DNA from: Talaromyces rugulosus | Taxonomy: Eukaryota; Ascomycota; Eurotiomycetes; Eurotiales; Trichocomaceae | Reading direction: 5' to 3' | DNA: 64,000 nt | Assembly: GCF_013368755.1 (NCBI RefSeq) | Contig: NC_049563.1 | Location: forward strand, 930,001 to 994,000 | Part shown: positions 45,804 to 57,459 of the stretch, one piece after another | How positions within the stretch are numbered: the stretch's first letter is position 1 | Layout: each line of letters starts with the position of its first letter | Translations under genes and position numbers: made by a program | The notes under the pieces: model-generated | What the model was told of the DNA's origin: nothing | Seen by the model: only the letters and a program-made list of their open reading frames with translations | The model's database searches: none

Positions 45804-46616
45804 ATGGCAGAAGTCATCGCAGATATGAAAGAACAAAGCCCGCCCGCGGCACACCCAGACGACTTGGAAGCTGTCAACGAGAAGAAGACGGTGCAACGGT
45901 GGTCGGAAACAGTCAGCACTAACTATGCCGACCTGATCTTCATCATCTGTTCGTTGACGACGGGGCTCTGCGATGGAGTCATCTACGCTTCGTTTGGCTG
46001 CTTTATCAGTATGCAGACCGGAAACACCATCTTCCTGGGACTGGGCGCCGCCGGCATTCCGGATAACAAGCCGTACGGATGGCTCAAGTCACTCACCTCC
46101 ATCTCGGGCTTCTTCGTCGGGTCCTTTGTCTTTGCTAAAATCATGCGCTACTTTGGAAACCGCAAACGAGGCACGTTGACCATCTCATTTGGCGTACAGG
46201 CAGTCATGGTTCTGGTCGCCGCGGCCATCCTCCAAAGCGACGCCATTCCGCACTCGCTGCACGACCAGCCGTCCAGTGGTCCCCTGTTCCTCGAACTGAT
46301 CCCTCTGGCCATCCTGGCCTTCCAGTTTGGCGGCCAGATCGCGGCCAGTCGCGGAATGGGCTTCAACGAGCTGCCGACGGTCGTGTTGACCTCGGTCTAC
46401 TTCGACATTGCCTCCGACCCGGGCCTGACAGATTCAGTGACCAAGAACGTGAAGCGCAACCGTCGAATAGGCTCGGTGGCGGCGATTGCCATCGGCGCTA
46501 TTATCGCAGGCTGGCTGTGTCGCAGCGACGCCGAGATGCAGAGCGCGCTGTGGATTTCGGGCTTTATCAAGGTTTGCATGTCTGTTAGTTGGATTTTTTG
46601 GCCTGCGCAGACCTGA
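45804..46616 (+). CDS. DUF1275 (YoaK-like) multi-pass membrane protein
   Basis: A single exon encodes 270 aa from the ATG at 45804. After a ~40-aa charged N-terminus come about six hydrophobic segments. The family-like stretch DGVIYASFGCFISMQTGNTIFLGLG contains the conserved MQTGN motif, followed later by QIAASRGMGFNELPTVVLTSVY and GAIIAGWL. DUF1275 proteins occur in bacteria and fungi; their function is not established, and some are guessed to be transporters. Codon use is GC-rich compared with the flanks. The start was chosen because the upstream frame contains no ATG. Confidence 0.9.
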   Translation: MAEVIADMKEQSPPAAHPDDLEAVNEKKTVQRWSETVSTNYADLIFIICSLTTGLCDGVIYASFGCFISMQTGNTIFLGLGAAGIPDNKPYGWLKSLTSISGFFVGSFVFAKIMRYFGNRKRGTLTISFGVQAVMVLVAAAILQSDAIPHSLHDQPSSGPLFLELIPLAILAFQFGGQIAASRGMGFNELPTVVLTSVYFDIASDPGLTDSVTKNVKRNRRIGSVAAIAIGAIIAGWLCRSDAEMQSALWISGFIKVCMSVSWIFWPAQT

Positions 46617-46888
46617 TGTCTCGACCACAATTCATGGAATTAAAGCTACGGCTTATTTGTCGTTAACTTAGAACGTATTAATTTGGATTTCATTTTATAG
46701 AATTAGAATAGACCAATCACACAAAAAACTGTGATGTAGCAATTGATACCTCGTAACGGCAATAAGTCTCCGTAATGTTTCCGAGCACAGGTATAAAGTC
46801 AACTCCAACTCCAAATCCACCTCACCTCAACCTTTCTATCAATTGCAATACTTACACCAACATATTTGAATAGAAACAACATTTGAAA

Positions 46889-47982
46889 ATGGCACACATC
46901 GCATTCCCCAAGTGGGCCAAAACAATAACTGCCTCCACCGGGCGCACATACAGCTACGTCCATATCCAACCCGGCAAGACAACGCAGCCCACGCTGCTCT
47001 TCCTGCATGGCTTCCCATCATCCAGCTATGACTGGCGCCACCAGATCGAATATTTCTCTGATCGTGACCAAGGCCGAGAATACGGTATCCTGGCCCCGGA
47101 CCTGCTCGGTTACGGCGGCACCGACAAACCAAGCTCTCCCTCTGAATACCGCGCAAAGACCATGTGCCTCGAACTGGTCGAGATTATGGACCGCGAGGGC
47201 GTGGAGCGCGTGCATGGTGTCGGTCACGACATGGGCTCCACTGTTTTGTCGCGTCTAGCAGATTATTTCCCACAGAGGCTTGCGAGTTGCACATTTCTGT
47301 CAGTGCCCTATACGCGTCCTGGCGACCCGTTTGATTTGCAGGTTGTGAATGCCATGACTAGGCAGTTTCTCGGATTTGAGAGGTTTGGATATATTGAGTT
47401 TTTTGTTAGAAAAGAGTCTGGAAGGGTTGTTGACGAGCATGTTTGTTTTGTCTTTTTTTTTCCTTCTTGGTTGTAGACTTGATAATGCTGACTGTGCCAG
47501 ATTGATTCGTTCTTTTCGCTATTCTACAATTCAGAGCTCTGGAAAGAGAACCTTGCTCCCATTGGAGCAATCGAGAATTGGCTCAAGGCAGACAAGAGGG
47601 CCCCTCTTCCACCGTTCATCACTGAAGAGGTATGTATCCATTTGCACAGTTCCAACTCATCCAAAACTCACATACATCCTAGGAAAAAGCAACGCACTGC
47701 AAGATCCTGCACGGCCACTACAACCACTTAGTAAACTGGTACCGTGCGTTGGTAGACAATATCAACATCGACGACGAAGTGCAAGCCAAACTAGACGCAA
47801 AGCTCGATATGCCCGTGTTGGTCATTACCGAACAGCCCGGCGAACTCAGCATTCCGGGGTCTGAGCAGATGAAGCTGGTTGCAGAGAATATTACGTTTGA
47901 GCAGGTCACGACAGGGGGGCATTGGGTGCAGTTGGAAGCAAGGGATGAGGTGAATGCGATGTTGGAGAAGTTTTTTAATTGA
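46889..47982 (+). CDS. Alpha/beta hydrolase, epoxide-hydrolase-like
   Basis: Three exons, 46889-47440, 47501-47629 and 47683-47982, give about 326 aa. The oxyanion motif HGFPSSSYDWR lies near residue 50. The nucleophile elbow is GVGHDMGS with Asp114, as in epoxide hydrolases and haloalkane dehalogenases rather than Ser esterases. The catalytic His is His307 in GGHWVQLEA. The cap region contains WRALVDNIN-type residues and several Tyr. Such enzymes hydrolyse epoxides to diols, for detoxification or secondary metabolism. Dehalogenase activity is an alternative. The substrate cannot be inferred. Confidence 0.88.
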
Positions 47983-48527
47983 TACTGTGGCATGTACTAG
48001 GAGTGTACGACTTCATGGATATAGTGATGCTTAATGTAAATGCTACTATTGATCAATCGATCCATTTTGAAGTGGAAGAGGTGATTTTGTACCTTTGCAG
48101 TATAAACACATAAGAATACATATACATATGTAAGTGCTATACAGGAACTAATGTAAAAATACACTTTAAGGCTAGTAACCTCTAACATTGAATTAAGAAA
48201 AAAAGGACACACATTATACCCGGTTTAGTAAACTTGGACACTCATTGGTTAACAGCGAGGGGCATACTGACCCCACCAGACAGTCAGGCATTAAGGCATT
48301 AGGACACCAAGCATCAACTCCCTTCGCCAAATATTCCTTCCATAACATAAAGTAACTTTACATATCCACCGAAGTTGGGTTCTGTACAGTCTCTTGGATC
48401 AACTATCCTTTATAACTCAAATTTGATTTTGCTTAAGGAACCCTCAAACCACCTAGGATCGAAGTCATCGCTTTTAAAAGGCGGATTTCTACTCGCCATG
48501 AACTAGGAAACCCAGCTTCCTATCAAC
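47983..48527. other. Intergenic region
   Basis: This is an AT-rich 3' flank of the hydrolase, then the possible leader of the small gene at 48528. Nothing else is seen. Confidence 0.5.
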
Positions 48528-48932
48528 ATGAACGACACCACGGAAGTATTCGGGATTACAGTTGGAGATATTTCAGATGACGAGAACGAGGCAAAGGAAA
48601 AACTAAAACACGTAGAAAATATAGTAAGAGCAGCCTTACGATGATATCATTTGGTGGTTTGTCTAACAAAGAAGCCGAGCAACGAAATCACATTGGGTCC
48701 ATGGAGAACTTCATATGGATTCACACCCGTACAATCGGTCGTTTCTGCTTTTCTTCTTAGAAGCAATGGCGATCCGGGTGTTGTGTGGATCACTGTAAGG
48801 CGATGGCTACGAAGGTATATAAGAACGGATAAATTGTCTGGAAAAACACAACTCGTTATATTGAACCCGGGGGAAGAGCTCCTTCTCGTGGGCCCTCTTT
48901 CAATTCGATTCATTCGTTTTCCAAATACCTAA
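48528..48932 (+). CDS. Possible small two-exon gene, function unknown
   Basis: Exon 1 (48528-48623) is 32 codons of an acidic start, MNDTTEVFGITVGDISDDEN. A GTAAGA donor and an AACAAAG acceptor define a 48-nt intron in phase 0. Exon 2 (48672-48932) continues with KPSNEITLGPWRTSYGF and ends RFIRFPNT, giving about 118 aa. The second exon has hydrophobic and basic patches (LVILNPGEELLLVGPLS) but no domain I recognise. The acceptor lacks a strong pyrimidine tract, so the model is tentative. Confidence 0.4.
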
Positions 48933-49611
48933 TGATTGCGTGAGGTCGTCTGTCGAATCCGAATTGATAGCAAAAACAGCTTGACCTCATGTCGGATGTG
49001 ATCGATGGCAAGTCATTGTTCAATGGGGGTTTCAACTTAATCTTTTACATGTAACACCTTAAAATATCAATTGATATCAATTGATGGTTTCAATGAATTG
49101 ATATATTGTTCGTATTTTACGTCAGGTCCGGATACTATCAATTGATATAGAAAGGTACTACCAAGAAGAAGAATAGTGGTCTAGAACGTCTTGACCAACC
49201 GCTCTACTAATAATTCTAATCAATTGATACAAAGGTCCCAAAGTCTACACCAAAATAGAAATAAAGTACAATTCTCATCATCTACAATACCCGAGTCTGT
49301 CATAATGCGTCCAACGGACCTCTTTGCCGCAAGTGTACTAGTGCATCTATATTTGGCTCGGCCCGTCGGGAATGCGGAGATAAGGATTTAGAGTCGAAGC
49401 CGTCTCCGAAAAAACACTAACCATTACTAGAGTAGTATACCGCAAACCCGACAAGCCCGATCTCACTCGGATAGTGCCGCTGCGTTAGGACTAGCGTCTC
49501 CGATTTGATGATATACTTATACTGCCATGATCATTCAATTCAAAAGGCACTCGACTGAATAATCAAGTCAATTATTCAATTTATCAATTCATAAAGAAAC
49601 CCTTAAAAAAA
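48933..49611. other. Intergenic region with CAATTGAT palindromes
   Basis: This 680-bp promoter region upstream of the beta-propeller gene contains repeated palindromic CAATTGAT motifs at 49068, 49078, 49139 and 49221, plus a near match at 49095. No gene is supported. Confidence 0.6.
49064..49230. repeat. Cluster of ATCAATTGAT palindromes
   Basis: Four CAATTGAT copies (two directly adjacent as TATCAATTGATATCAATTGAT) and one near match lie in about 165 bp, 380-550 bp upstream of the propeller gene. They could be regulator sites or AT-rich chance repeats. Confidence 0.6.
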
Positions 49612-50652
49612 ATGGCCACCAACACCCTCGCCGTCGTCAGCCAGAGCGGCGAGACCCTAAACTTTTACGATCTCACTACCGGCACAAAGACCGGACAAAT
49701 CGAGAAGCTCCGCGCAGAGCCACATGAACTTTGCTACGACTCTCGCTCAAACCTGCTATATGTCACACACGCCTACGAATGGGGGTGGTACCCTCAACAC
49801 GGCGAGTTTAGCAAGGTGATTAGTGTTGTGGACGCGCAGACAAGAGCGCTTGTCGAGGAGATTCCAACCTATCCAGCATCTGGCGCACACTATGCGATTC
49901 TGGACGAAGCACACGATATCCTGTATGCTTCGTGCGAGAATGGGATTGGGGATTTCCACCACAGTGGCGGTATTATTGCCATTGATCTCAAGACGAAAAA
50001 AGTCATCAAGGCAATTCCAAGTGAATGGAAAAGCCACTGGTTCGTAATGACTCCAGACGGCAAAAGAGCATACACTTGCAACAAAGAGGCCGGCTTTATT
50101 TCGATAATCGATCTTGTTAATGAGAAAATGGTTGGCAAGATTGATATCCCTGGTGGGTGTGAACAGCCAGGAATATCACAAGATGGGAAATATGCGTACT
50201 TTCCTACACCTACAATCGGCTTTGCCTTGGCCCAAAACTCCCCAGAGTATGCCATCAAAGTTATCGATACAAGTTCAGATCAGATTGTGAAATCCATTCC
50301 ACTGGATACTGGAGCATTGACGATCCATGTTGATAAGCAAGATAGATTGCTTCTTGGCCAGTACTGCTTCGAAAAAAACAGCTCCGGGGTGAAACACCGA
50401 AATGGAAGACTTCTTGTGTTGTCCCCAGAAGACTTTAAAGAGATTTCTTCCTACCCGACAGACGTCTGCCCACTCACGGTCTTCTCGTCGCCGGACGGGA
50501 AAAGGGCGTTTGCAGCCAATATTTTCTCGGGGACGGTTACTGTCGTCGACCTTGAGGATCAGAAAGTGGAGAGGACTTTGGATGTAGACACTGTGAAGCC
50601 ACACGGGAAAGGGATGTTGCAAGGTGCGCATGGGTTGGCTTTGATTCCATGA
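49612..50652 (+). CDS. YncE-like seven-bladed beta-propeller protein
   Basis: A single exon encodes 346 aa. Blade-like repeats of about 45-50 residues recur: TLAVVSQSGETLNFYDLTTG, KVISVVDAQTRALVEEI, GGIIAIDLKTKKVIKAI, GFISIIDLVNEKMVGKI, YAIKVIDTSSDQIVKSI and GTVTVVDLEDQKVERTL. Each carries the V-x-D-x-x-x motif typical of YVTN/YncE propellers. There is no signal peptide, so it is probably cytosolic. Lactonase-type propellers have related folds, but no catalytic motif is clear. Function unknown; the fold is well supported. Confidence 0.88.
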   Translation: MATNTLAVVSQSGETLNFYDLTTGTKTGQIEKLRAEPHELCYDSRSNLLYVTHAYEWGWYPQHGEFSKVISVVDAQTRALVEEIPTYPASGAHYAILDEAHDILYASCENGIGDFHHSGGIIAIDLKTKKVIKAIPSEWKSHWFVMTPDGKRAYTCNKEAGFISIIDLVNEKMVGKIDIPGGCEQPGISQDGKYAYFPTPTIGFALAQNSPEYAIKVIDTSSDQIVKSIPLDTGALTIHVDKQDRLLLGQYCFEKNSSGVKHRNGRLLVLSPEDFKEISSYPTDVCPLTVFSSPDGKRAFAANIFSGTVTVVDLEDQKVERTLDVDTVKPHGKGMLQGAHGLALIP

Positions 50653-52635
50653 TTATGAGGTTTATGAAGCTTGGTGTATATTAGATAAATTTGGAACGCG
50701 AAACTGTATGTAGCTAAACAATAAAGGTATCAGTTGCTTGAGGCTGTATGTATTGATTTTGATATCGGAAAGGAAATGGCTCCATCTATTGTGAGACAAT
50801 CTAGAAGACAGGACCACAAGAATTCCCGGATTTAATAAATTTTCTATAATCTATTTCTAATTCAATACTAATCTCTATCCGCGTAAGGGCAATTCTCGCT
50901 CCACAACATTTGAAGACTACAAGACATACATCCCCTCTTCAGCCATCACAACGTGGGGTCCATCCCACCCCTCTGATCAAGTGATAACATCCGAAACACC
51001 AAAAATTCCATCCAAATTAAAATAATGAATATCCAAAGCCGAGCATTATCCCCAAGCGGCTAAAATAATGTGATAGTGCACATACATCATTATTAACCAC
51101 ATGAACACATGAACGCACCACCCCTACCCCCAACTCCTCACGAGTCACAAAACCCAAAAAGGAGGGCCTTCGATTGACCCCTCCCAGCCAATGAATCCAA
51201 ACACTAAAAAAACAAAGAACCCACATGCATGTGCATTGCATTGCATATCGGGCCAATGAGCAGGGTTGGTGGCACACACCCATGTGGCATTTCTCCCACA
51301 CTTGTTTCTGCCTCGGGCGGTGAGTTACTCCGGATGATATCCACCACCAAGAAGAACTGATTGTATCCTATACCCAAAAACAACACCACAAGTGAGTTTT
51401 TATTCTATTTTATTTTTGTTTAGATAAAAGAAATATTAAAAAAAATAATTAAACCTCCCTATCGGGGAATCAAACCCCGGTCTTTTGAATATTAGTATAT
51501 ATTGTTCATATATATAGCACGAGCAGAATTTATCTCACCTACCGCGCTCGTTCTGCCTTTGGGCAAGTGACAAGCGGAAATCATAACCTGCATGATGTAT
51601 TAGTCGAGTTGTTTGGGTACTCGACAGATGAGGGAGACATACCACCAGACCAACAAGGACGTGATGGATTCCCTACCAAGAATAAGAACCCAACTAGAGT
51701 ATGCCTTTTACCCGGTTCGCGTTAGAGGTAGTTGTTCATTGAGGATGAAATAGTTCTTGTAGAACATTAATTATTGTGATTAATGTCAATTCAAGTTGTA
51801 CAAAATCACTGGTATGTAGGACCAGAGTGTGCTGCGAGGAATAACAATACACTCCCAATTATTCCATACTACTACTAATGCAACAAGCACTACCAGATCC
51901 GATGGCATTATTATGGACTTTTGACGGCGCTTTCTGACTCGACGACACATATTAACCGTGCATTGCAGGCCAAAAAAAAAAGAGGACTCATAGTATTGTG
52001 CCGATATAAGTGGGGAGGGAGGGGAAAACCGGCTATTGGAAGCCAAAAAACGTCATGCGATAATAATATGCACGGGCTGAATAGTATCACCTTGATGCGT
52101 GCGGGGTCGAGCCCCCTCATTTTTTTGCCGCCGATGTTACATGCATCATCACTTTCATAATCACAATCACTTTACGAGGACGTACTAAGCATAATTGGGC
52201 AAGGTTTCGGGTAGGTATGGCTTGTATTTGAATTACATGGTATATAGAAGTCAACTGACTAGCAAACAAGAAGGGGGTATCATCGCGAGATGAACTCCGT
52301 ATACATGAGATTGGGTATCTCTAAGAAAAGAAATCAAACGCCAAGGAAATGGCTAACAAAGGAAATATATAGAAAAAGATGTAAAGAAAATGTAGAAAAA
52401 AAAGTAAATGCGCAGACCCAGGTGAACCCGCAAATGCAATGCATGGCAATGAAGCCGGACCTTCCGTCTATCGATGCAGGAAGTCGCAAACAATCACTTT
52501 TGGGGGAATATAGGGGAATATAAGGGGAAACAGGGTGTGGTGGGTTGGTGGTAGTGTATTTGATACTGTAGTTGGTTGAGGAGTTGTAGTTGTGGTTGTA
52601 GTGGTGGTGGTGGTAGTAGTATTAGTAGTAGCTGG
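50653..52635. other. Intergenic region between convergent genes with tRNA-like piece
   Basis: About 2 kb lies between the propeller gene (+) and the disordered-protein gene (-). It contains a tRNA 3'-half-like sequence on the minus strand near 51454-51485. Small open frames (for example 51017-51301 and 52290-52523) carry no motif. Confidence 0.5.
51454..51485 (-). other. tRNA 3'-half-like relic
   Basis: On the minus strand the sequence contains a five-bp T-stem CGGGG/CCCCG around a seven-base loop TTTGATT, followed by ATAGGGAG, like the 3' end of a tRNA such as Asp or Glu. GGTTTGATTCC is one base from the Pol III B-box. No matching 5' acceptor strand or cloverleaf is seen, so it is at best a relic. 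Confidence 0.35.
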
Positions 52636-53853
52636 CTAAACAGTCGATTGACGTCGGCTAGATGATCGTGACGGGCGGAGTATGGCCTCGCAGTTCGCGT
52701 CAAATCGCAAGTCCCATAGGTAGATGCCGTGCATCAGTTGCTCCGTGTCTTCCAGCTTGCGGTCGCGGCCGAAGATCGACTCCACAAACTCGCAGCCGGC
52801 GTTGCGGCCCATGGACACAGGGGCCTTGGGGCCAGCATCGCGCTTGGCCGCCATCCACATAAACTGCTCGCAGTCCTTGAGCAGCGCCTTGAAGCGCGCC
52901 CACAGGCGCTCGCCACTTTCGAGAAAGTCGTTCAGTAGCTCTCGGGTCTCCGGGCGGCGGACGCGGCCGAGGCATTCGTCCGCTCGCTTGACTTTTCCGG
53001 CTAGCTTGATCAACAAAAGCCACAGGTCGCCGGCAACCTCGGCCATCGGAGTGGATGCGCCGTGGTGGTAGACGGTCCAGTCATATATATATTTGCCCAG
53101 CGAGTTGGCGTCGAAAGCACTGCCGAGCAGGAGGATCGGGGCCTCGGTCGGATCCCAGTTTTTGATCGAGTAGCCCGCGGGAATGTCGGCCGCGCGTGCT
53201 TCTTCTTCGGTCGCCTTGCGAGTTGGCTTGGGCGCCGGCGGCGGCGGTGCCACCTTGGGCTTGGCAGGCGAAGTCCTGGAGGCGGTGGAAGTTGAAGCCC
53301 GGCGAGAGCGCGATCGTTTGACATCTTCTTCGTAGATGGGAGGAACCTGAGAAAAGAAAGTAGTATGATCAGTGGTCGGCCTTGGCTTGCGTTGAGTTGT
53401 GGAAGAGTATCTCCGGGGCTCGCGGTAGATGTAAGCCGGCTCATCGTCAGCGTCGTCAACCAGATCAATAATGATAGGTCGTTTCGGCGTACGCGAGGGA
53501 CGGACGGAATCGTAACCAAAACGAAAACCATTGGCAGGCAGGTCACCCGGCATTGAGGCACGGTGTTTCCTCTTCTTCTTGGCAGAAAAGGCACTTACAT
53601 TGTCGTGCTTGCGCGGGGACGCATATTCAGGCACTACCGGTTCGTAGTAGTTGTTGTAGGCCGGATGGAATCCAGATTCCCTGGGAGTGGCAAAGCTGGT
53701 TTTTCGAGAGTGCCCACGCTTGGTGGTGGTCCGGGGGGATACAGTGGCATAGGCCGCAGGATAGTAGGACTGGTATTGCGGCGACATGGGAGGAGAGTTG
53801 GTGTAGTCGTATGCAGGCCACCCGTGAGGGGGTGGGCTGGAGTAGTGGTACAT
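52636..53853 (-). CDS. Conserved fungal protein, disordered N-terminus with compact C-terminal domain
   Basis: A single exon encodes 405 aa from the ATG at 53853. The first ~240 residues are Tyr/Pro/Ser-rich and basic, with a KKKRKHR run that could act as a nuclear localisation signal. The last ~150 residues form a compact helical region (IPAGYSIKNWDPTEAPILLLGSAFD, ERLWARFKALLKDCEQFMW, IYLWDLRFDANCEAILRPS). The IIIDLVDDADDEPAY segment resembles an SUMO-interacting motif (hydrophobic core followed by acidic residues), an inference. GTAAGT and TTCTCAG strings inside could suggest an intron, but the sequence between them reads as protein. I do not know the function. Confidence 0.75.
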   Translation of the reverse strand: MYHYSSPPPHGWPAYDYTNSPPMSPQYQSYYPAAYATVSPRTTTKRGHSRKTSFATPRESGFHPAYNNYYEPVVPEYASPRKHDNVSAFSAKKKRKHRASMPGDLPANGFRFGYDSVRPSRTPKRPIIIDLVDDADDEPAYIYREPRRYSSTTQRKPRPTTDHTTFFSQVPPIYEEDVKRSRSRRASTSTASRTSPAKPKVAPPPPAPKPTRKATEEEARAADIPAGYSIKNWDPTEAPILLLGSAFDANSLGKYIYDWTVYHHGASTPMAEVAGDLWLLLIKLAGKVKRADECLGRVRRPETRELLNDFLESGERLWARFKALLKDCEQFMWMAAKRDAGPKAPVSMGRNAGCEFVESIFGRDRKLEDTEQLMHGIYLWDLRFDANCEAILRPSRSSSRRQSTV

Positions 53854-56800
53854 CCTTGTTCGTTATACCGAGACCATGGACGTTTGCTCTTCCTTTCACG
53901 GTGGTTGAGGGTGTGTAAAAATCACGACGCTGAAGCAAAAAACGAGAAAGAAAAAAAGAGAAATGACAAACACCCGCTATATAGTATTGTACAGGATATC
54001 ACAACGACTCTAAAACAAGCAGATTGATGGGACTAGGCCCGTCACCGAGGCACAGGAGTCGGTGGAGGAGAGGAGAGGGGTTGAGCGTGTCTTAACTGAA
54101 CGGGCATTTGAGCGTTGTGTGAGCGAACACGGTTGACGTTGTTCGTGGAAGAAGTTGGATCCGAGGGGAAGGATCCAGAGAGTTCGTTCTGATATGAGAA
54201 TCGAACAGAGTTTTTTCCTGTCCGATTTTCTGTCTGCAAGTTCCCGGTGTTGTGGCGACCAGAAACCGAGATCGATCTGTCAACGAGAGACCAAAAAAAA
54301 AAAAGACAGAGATAGTTTGTAGGTGTGGGTTTTTTGACGCGTAAAGCCAGTGGCTGGGAGAGAGAAGAAGAAGAGAGAGAGAGAGAGAGGGAAGTCGCCG
54401 GCGTGTGGGCGCTATGGCTCGGTTTTATTGTGCGAGACAGCCACAGTCGCAGCCGGTAACGTTACGGTACGGACGCGCCGTTTCGTACCCGACTAGGCTA
54501 GTGGAGCCGGGGGTGGGCGGCAAGCAGCCGGTGACCCTCCTTAGCCCGGCGGGGCCATGCTGGGCATCCACTTGGCGCCCTTGGCGTGGGTTTGCGCCCA
54601 AACACTCTGCAATGCGAAAGACTTGCAGAACCTGGCTTCCACAAGGGAGTCGCCATACTATCCATGACTCTGCGGTCAATTTACAATCAAGGCGATACGT
54701 AGATACGACAGGCAAACACGATCGTGACTCACAATGTCCGAGCATACTCAGAGTATGAGTCACTCGGGGTCGGAGTGATTGGTCATGGTACGGTACGGTC
54801 CGGTACGGTAAGTTATCAGGCCCAAGGTGCGTGTTCGTAGGCCGTGGAAGCCGTAGAACACCGGCAGAAGAGGGCGGCGCTATGTGCCCCTATTCGCTCG
54901 CAGGACACCCTCATCTATGATTAGTAGTACATACTAGTACTCGACATTGTACAAACTCCTACTTGAAACTGACTGAGCAGCAAGGACAAGATCATTATTG
55001 TGTGCTCGCTTAATGAAATAAAAAAAGTTTTAAAAATTAATTACAAAATTTCCCGCACAGATCAAAAGAATCCCAAAGTTTGAGCGTCTGCGACGCTCCA
55101 AGGGCTAGCGGGATCCGGCGTGCTGGGATCACGGCCTGCGGGAGCCTATAATTTATTAATTTCCCCCTTTCAAACGCCTCTTGCCTAGCTCATTATGTAT
55201 TACTTATTCTTCTTTCATACGATAGGGTTGCCTGTCACATTCCCGCTGCGGAAACAATCTTTGCCTGTCGAGTCAGGGACGACTTTCACTCATGCACGAT
55301 GGCGATGCAATGCAAGATCTCTCTACTCCATACTCCATACTCTAGCCTCGGCCCACTGCTGCCTACAGATGTTAATTAACATGATATTATTATTGCCACT
55401 TCCCCGTCACCCTTCCATCGTATCCAGGTTATTATTGGCAAAACTAGAAGCATTTTAATTACTAATTATTAATCCAAAAAAAAAAAAAATAACACCGTGC
55501 TTTGTGGCTGCCTATTCCGTCACATCGCTTCGGAGTTTGTGTATCGTTCGCCCGCAAGGATCATTCAACACCCTTTGCGTAGTAGGCAGCCAACATGTGC
55601 CGTTTGCCATCCTTGCACGTTGCCTCTTAATTAATAATTATTTAGTTTCTTTCGTGGGACAAGCGTATGACTGATACCAGCCGACGGAGTATTTATTAGC
55701 CAGTCGGCACGTACGTACCAGCCCCTTTATCCTGCTGATGACATACCACAAACGGGAAACAAAAATAACCACACATTCCTCCCTTTAAGATATTTTTGTG
55801 CCGACCGCGTATCCAGCTGAAAAAAGAAAAAAAACTCAGCTGCGACAAAAAAGTAGAGAAATAGTCAATAATATGTAGATATTGGCCGATGAGGGTGTCC
55901 TCCATGCGGGCCACGGCCCGTAAGCGCCGCTCAGTGGCTTACTATTAATTAATGTATTTCCGTGGGGGGCCTATTTTCAGCGCCCCATTCGATAGAAATA
56001 AAAAATATTGTTTCCAAGTTTCAGCTGACGCAGCCCTAAAGCCCTAACCCGGACGCTTTTACACATGCCAATCAAACAGCATAACTTGAGTAGTCCATCC
56101 TGCACCGTCGATCCCCTGCGCCTGTGGTCCCGTTCCGTTTACGCGCCGGCTGTGGCAGTAACCGGTCACCTGATATGTCTATCCCTATTTTCTTTATATC
56201 TATAGCCGATGTCTTTCGCCACCTTCTTCTTTTGCCTCAATAATGACTTACACTTTGCCTCATCCCACCGAGGTAACTGACTCATAATGTCACATGAATG
56301 GCTGAGTCAACGAACACGTCGAGTATTGTTCATTATTACGGACAAAGACACTGTCTTGCACTGCTCCGCCCGGCTGCCTACGCAAGGAGGAATGACTCAA
56401 AACTCAGCAAGAACCAGAGATCCAGGATCAGACTATCTAGGCAGACGAATTTGTTGGCACTGCATTTCTTCTTTGTACAGATTACAGAGTACTCAGCCAC
56501 AATCATTAATTATTGATGTCCTAGACGGCTATACCCACAGCGGACGCTATCCCGCAAAACCAGACTTTGTCGTCGGCAATGCCGTCACGTACCATGGTTA
56601 GGGACATGGTATAACGGATGCTTACCATACTATTAATCTATAACTCAACATTCAAATGTTTGAATCACTACGTACTACGAGTACTGGCAAGAGTTTCAAC
56701 TGCGTCACCGCCAATTCGTGCGATGCTAGCGTCTGGCATCAACCGGGCAACCCTGACCGCTCCATCGTCTGGGCCGCAACCAAGCAACTAGCTGCAGGTC

Positions 56801-57431
56801 AGTGATCATCGCCTCGTGCGAGTAGAGTTCTAGTCTAGAGACTAGGCGTGCTACATGCACTCCGTCTGTTCTTCCTAGTGGTACGAGTATATGTATTCCA
56901 TACGTAGCAGATCCGAAAACTCGGGTCTGAATCAGCGAATTCTCCGCGAGCCATTTTTTTCTTTGGTTTTCGGTTTACCAGTCAGCAGTACAATCGTCTA
57001 ACCCCACCAGGAAGGATCTCTCGTGCTTGCGCCTGTTGCTGTGTTACATCTTCCTCTTGCGAAGATTGTGCCGACTGTTTCAGATTTGATGGTGCTGATG
57101 CTGATACTGAAGAGGACAGATACTGCATAGTCTGTTCGTTGGGTAGAGTAGGTTGAAGCTGGTGAAGTCGTATTCTCGCCAAACCATACATGTTCACTTG
57201 AAAAGAACTGATACGACTATACCCCGTACAAATAGAACAGCTGGAGATACTAACAATACAGCACTTAACTCGACAAACAGTTCCTAACAGGTTGTCATGA
57301 CAAGTAATGTGGATACGAATCCGATGTCACCGACTTTTAACACCTTAGATTGGGCATGAATCTATTTACATGTCTCCATCCTGTATCATCATCTTTTCTG
57401 GCACAGAAATTCCAAAATTCGTAAATTTCGG

Positions 57432-57459
57432 TTGTGTGTGTGTTTGTGTGTGTGTGTGT
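57432..57459. repeat. TG-rich simple repeat
   Basis: A mostly TG dinucleotide tract with one TT interruption lies in intergenic DNA. Confidence 0.9.

Noticed and set aside
45108..45896. 262-codon open frame on the minus strand overlapping the DUF1275 gene
   Set aside because: It overlaps a clearly real membrane protein in antisense and contains no domain or consistent protein-like composition.
33731..48000. Secondary-metabolite gene cluster around the O-methyltransferase and transporters
   Set aside because: No PKS, NRPS, terpene synthase or cluster regulator is present; genes look like independent housekeeping or accessory genes.
51990..52125. Possible plus-strand tRNA with GGGGTCGAGCCCC and a T run
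   Set aside because: The acceptor and anticodon stems do not pair, and the B-box match has two mismatches.
53350..53604. Intron inside the 405-aa disordered-protein gene
   Set aside because: GTAAGT and TTCTCAG strings exist, but the sequence between them reads as well-formed protein (IIIDLVDDADDEPAY), so I kept one exon.
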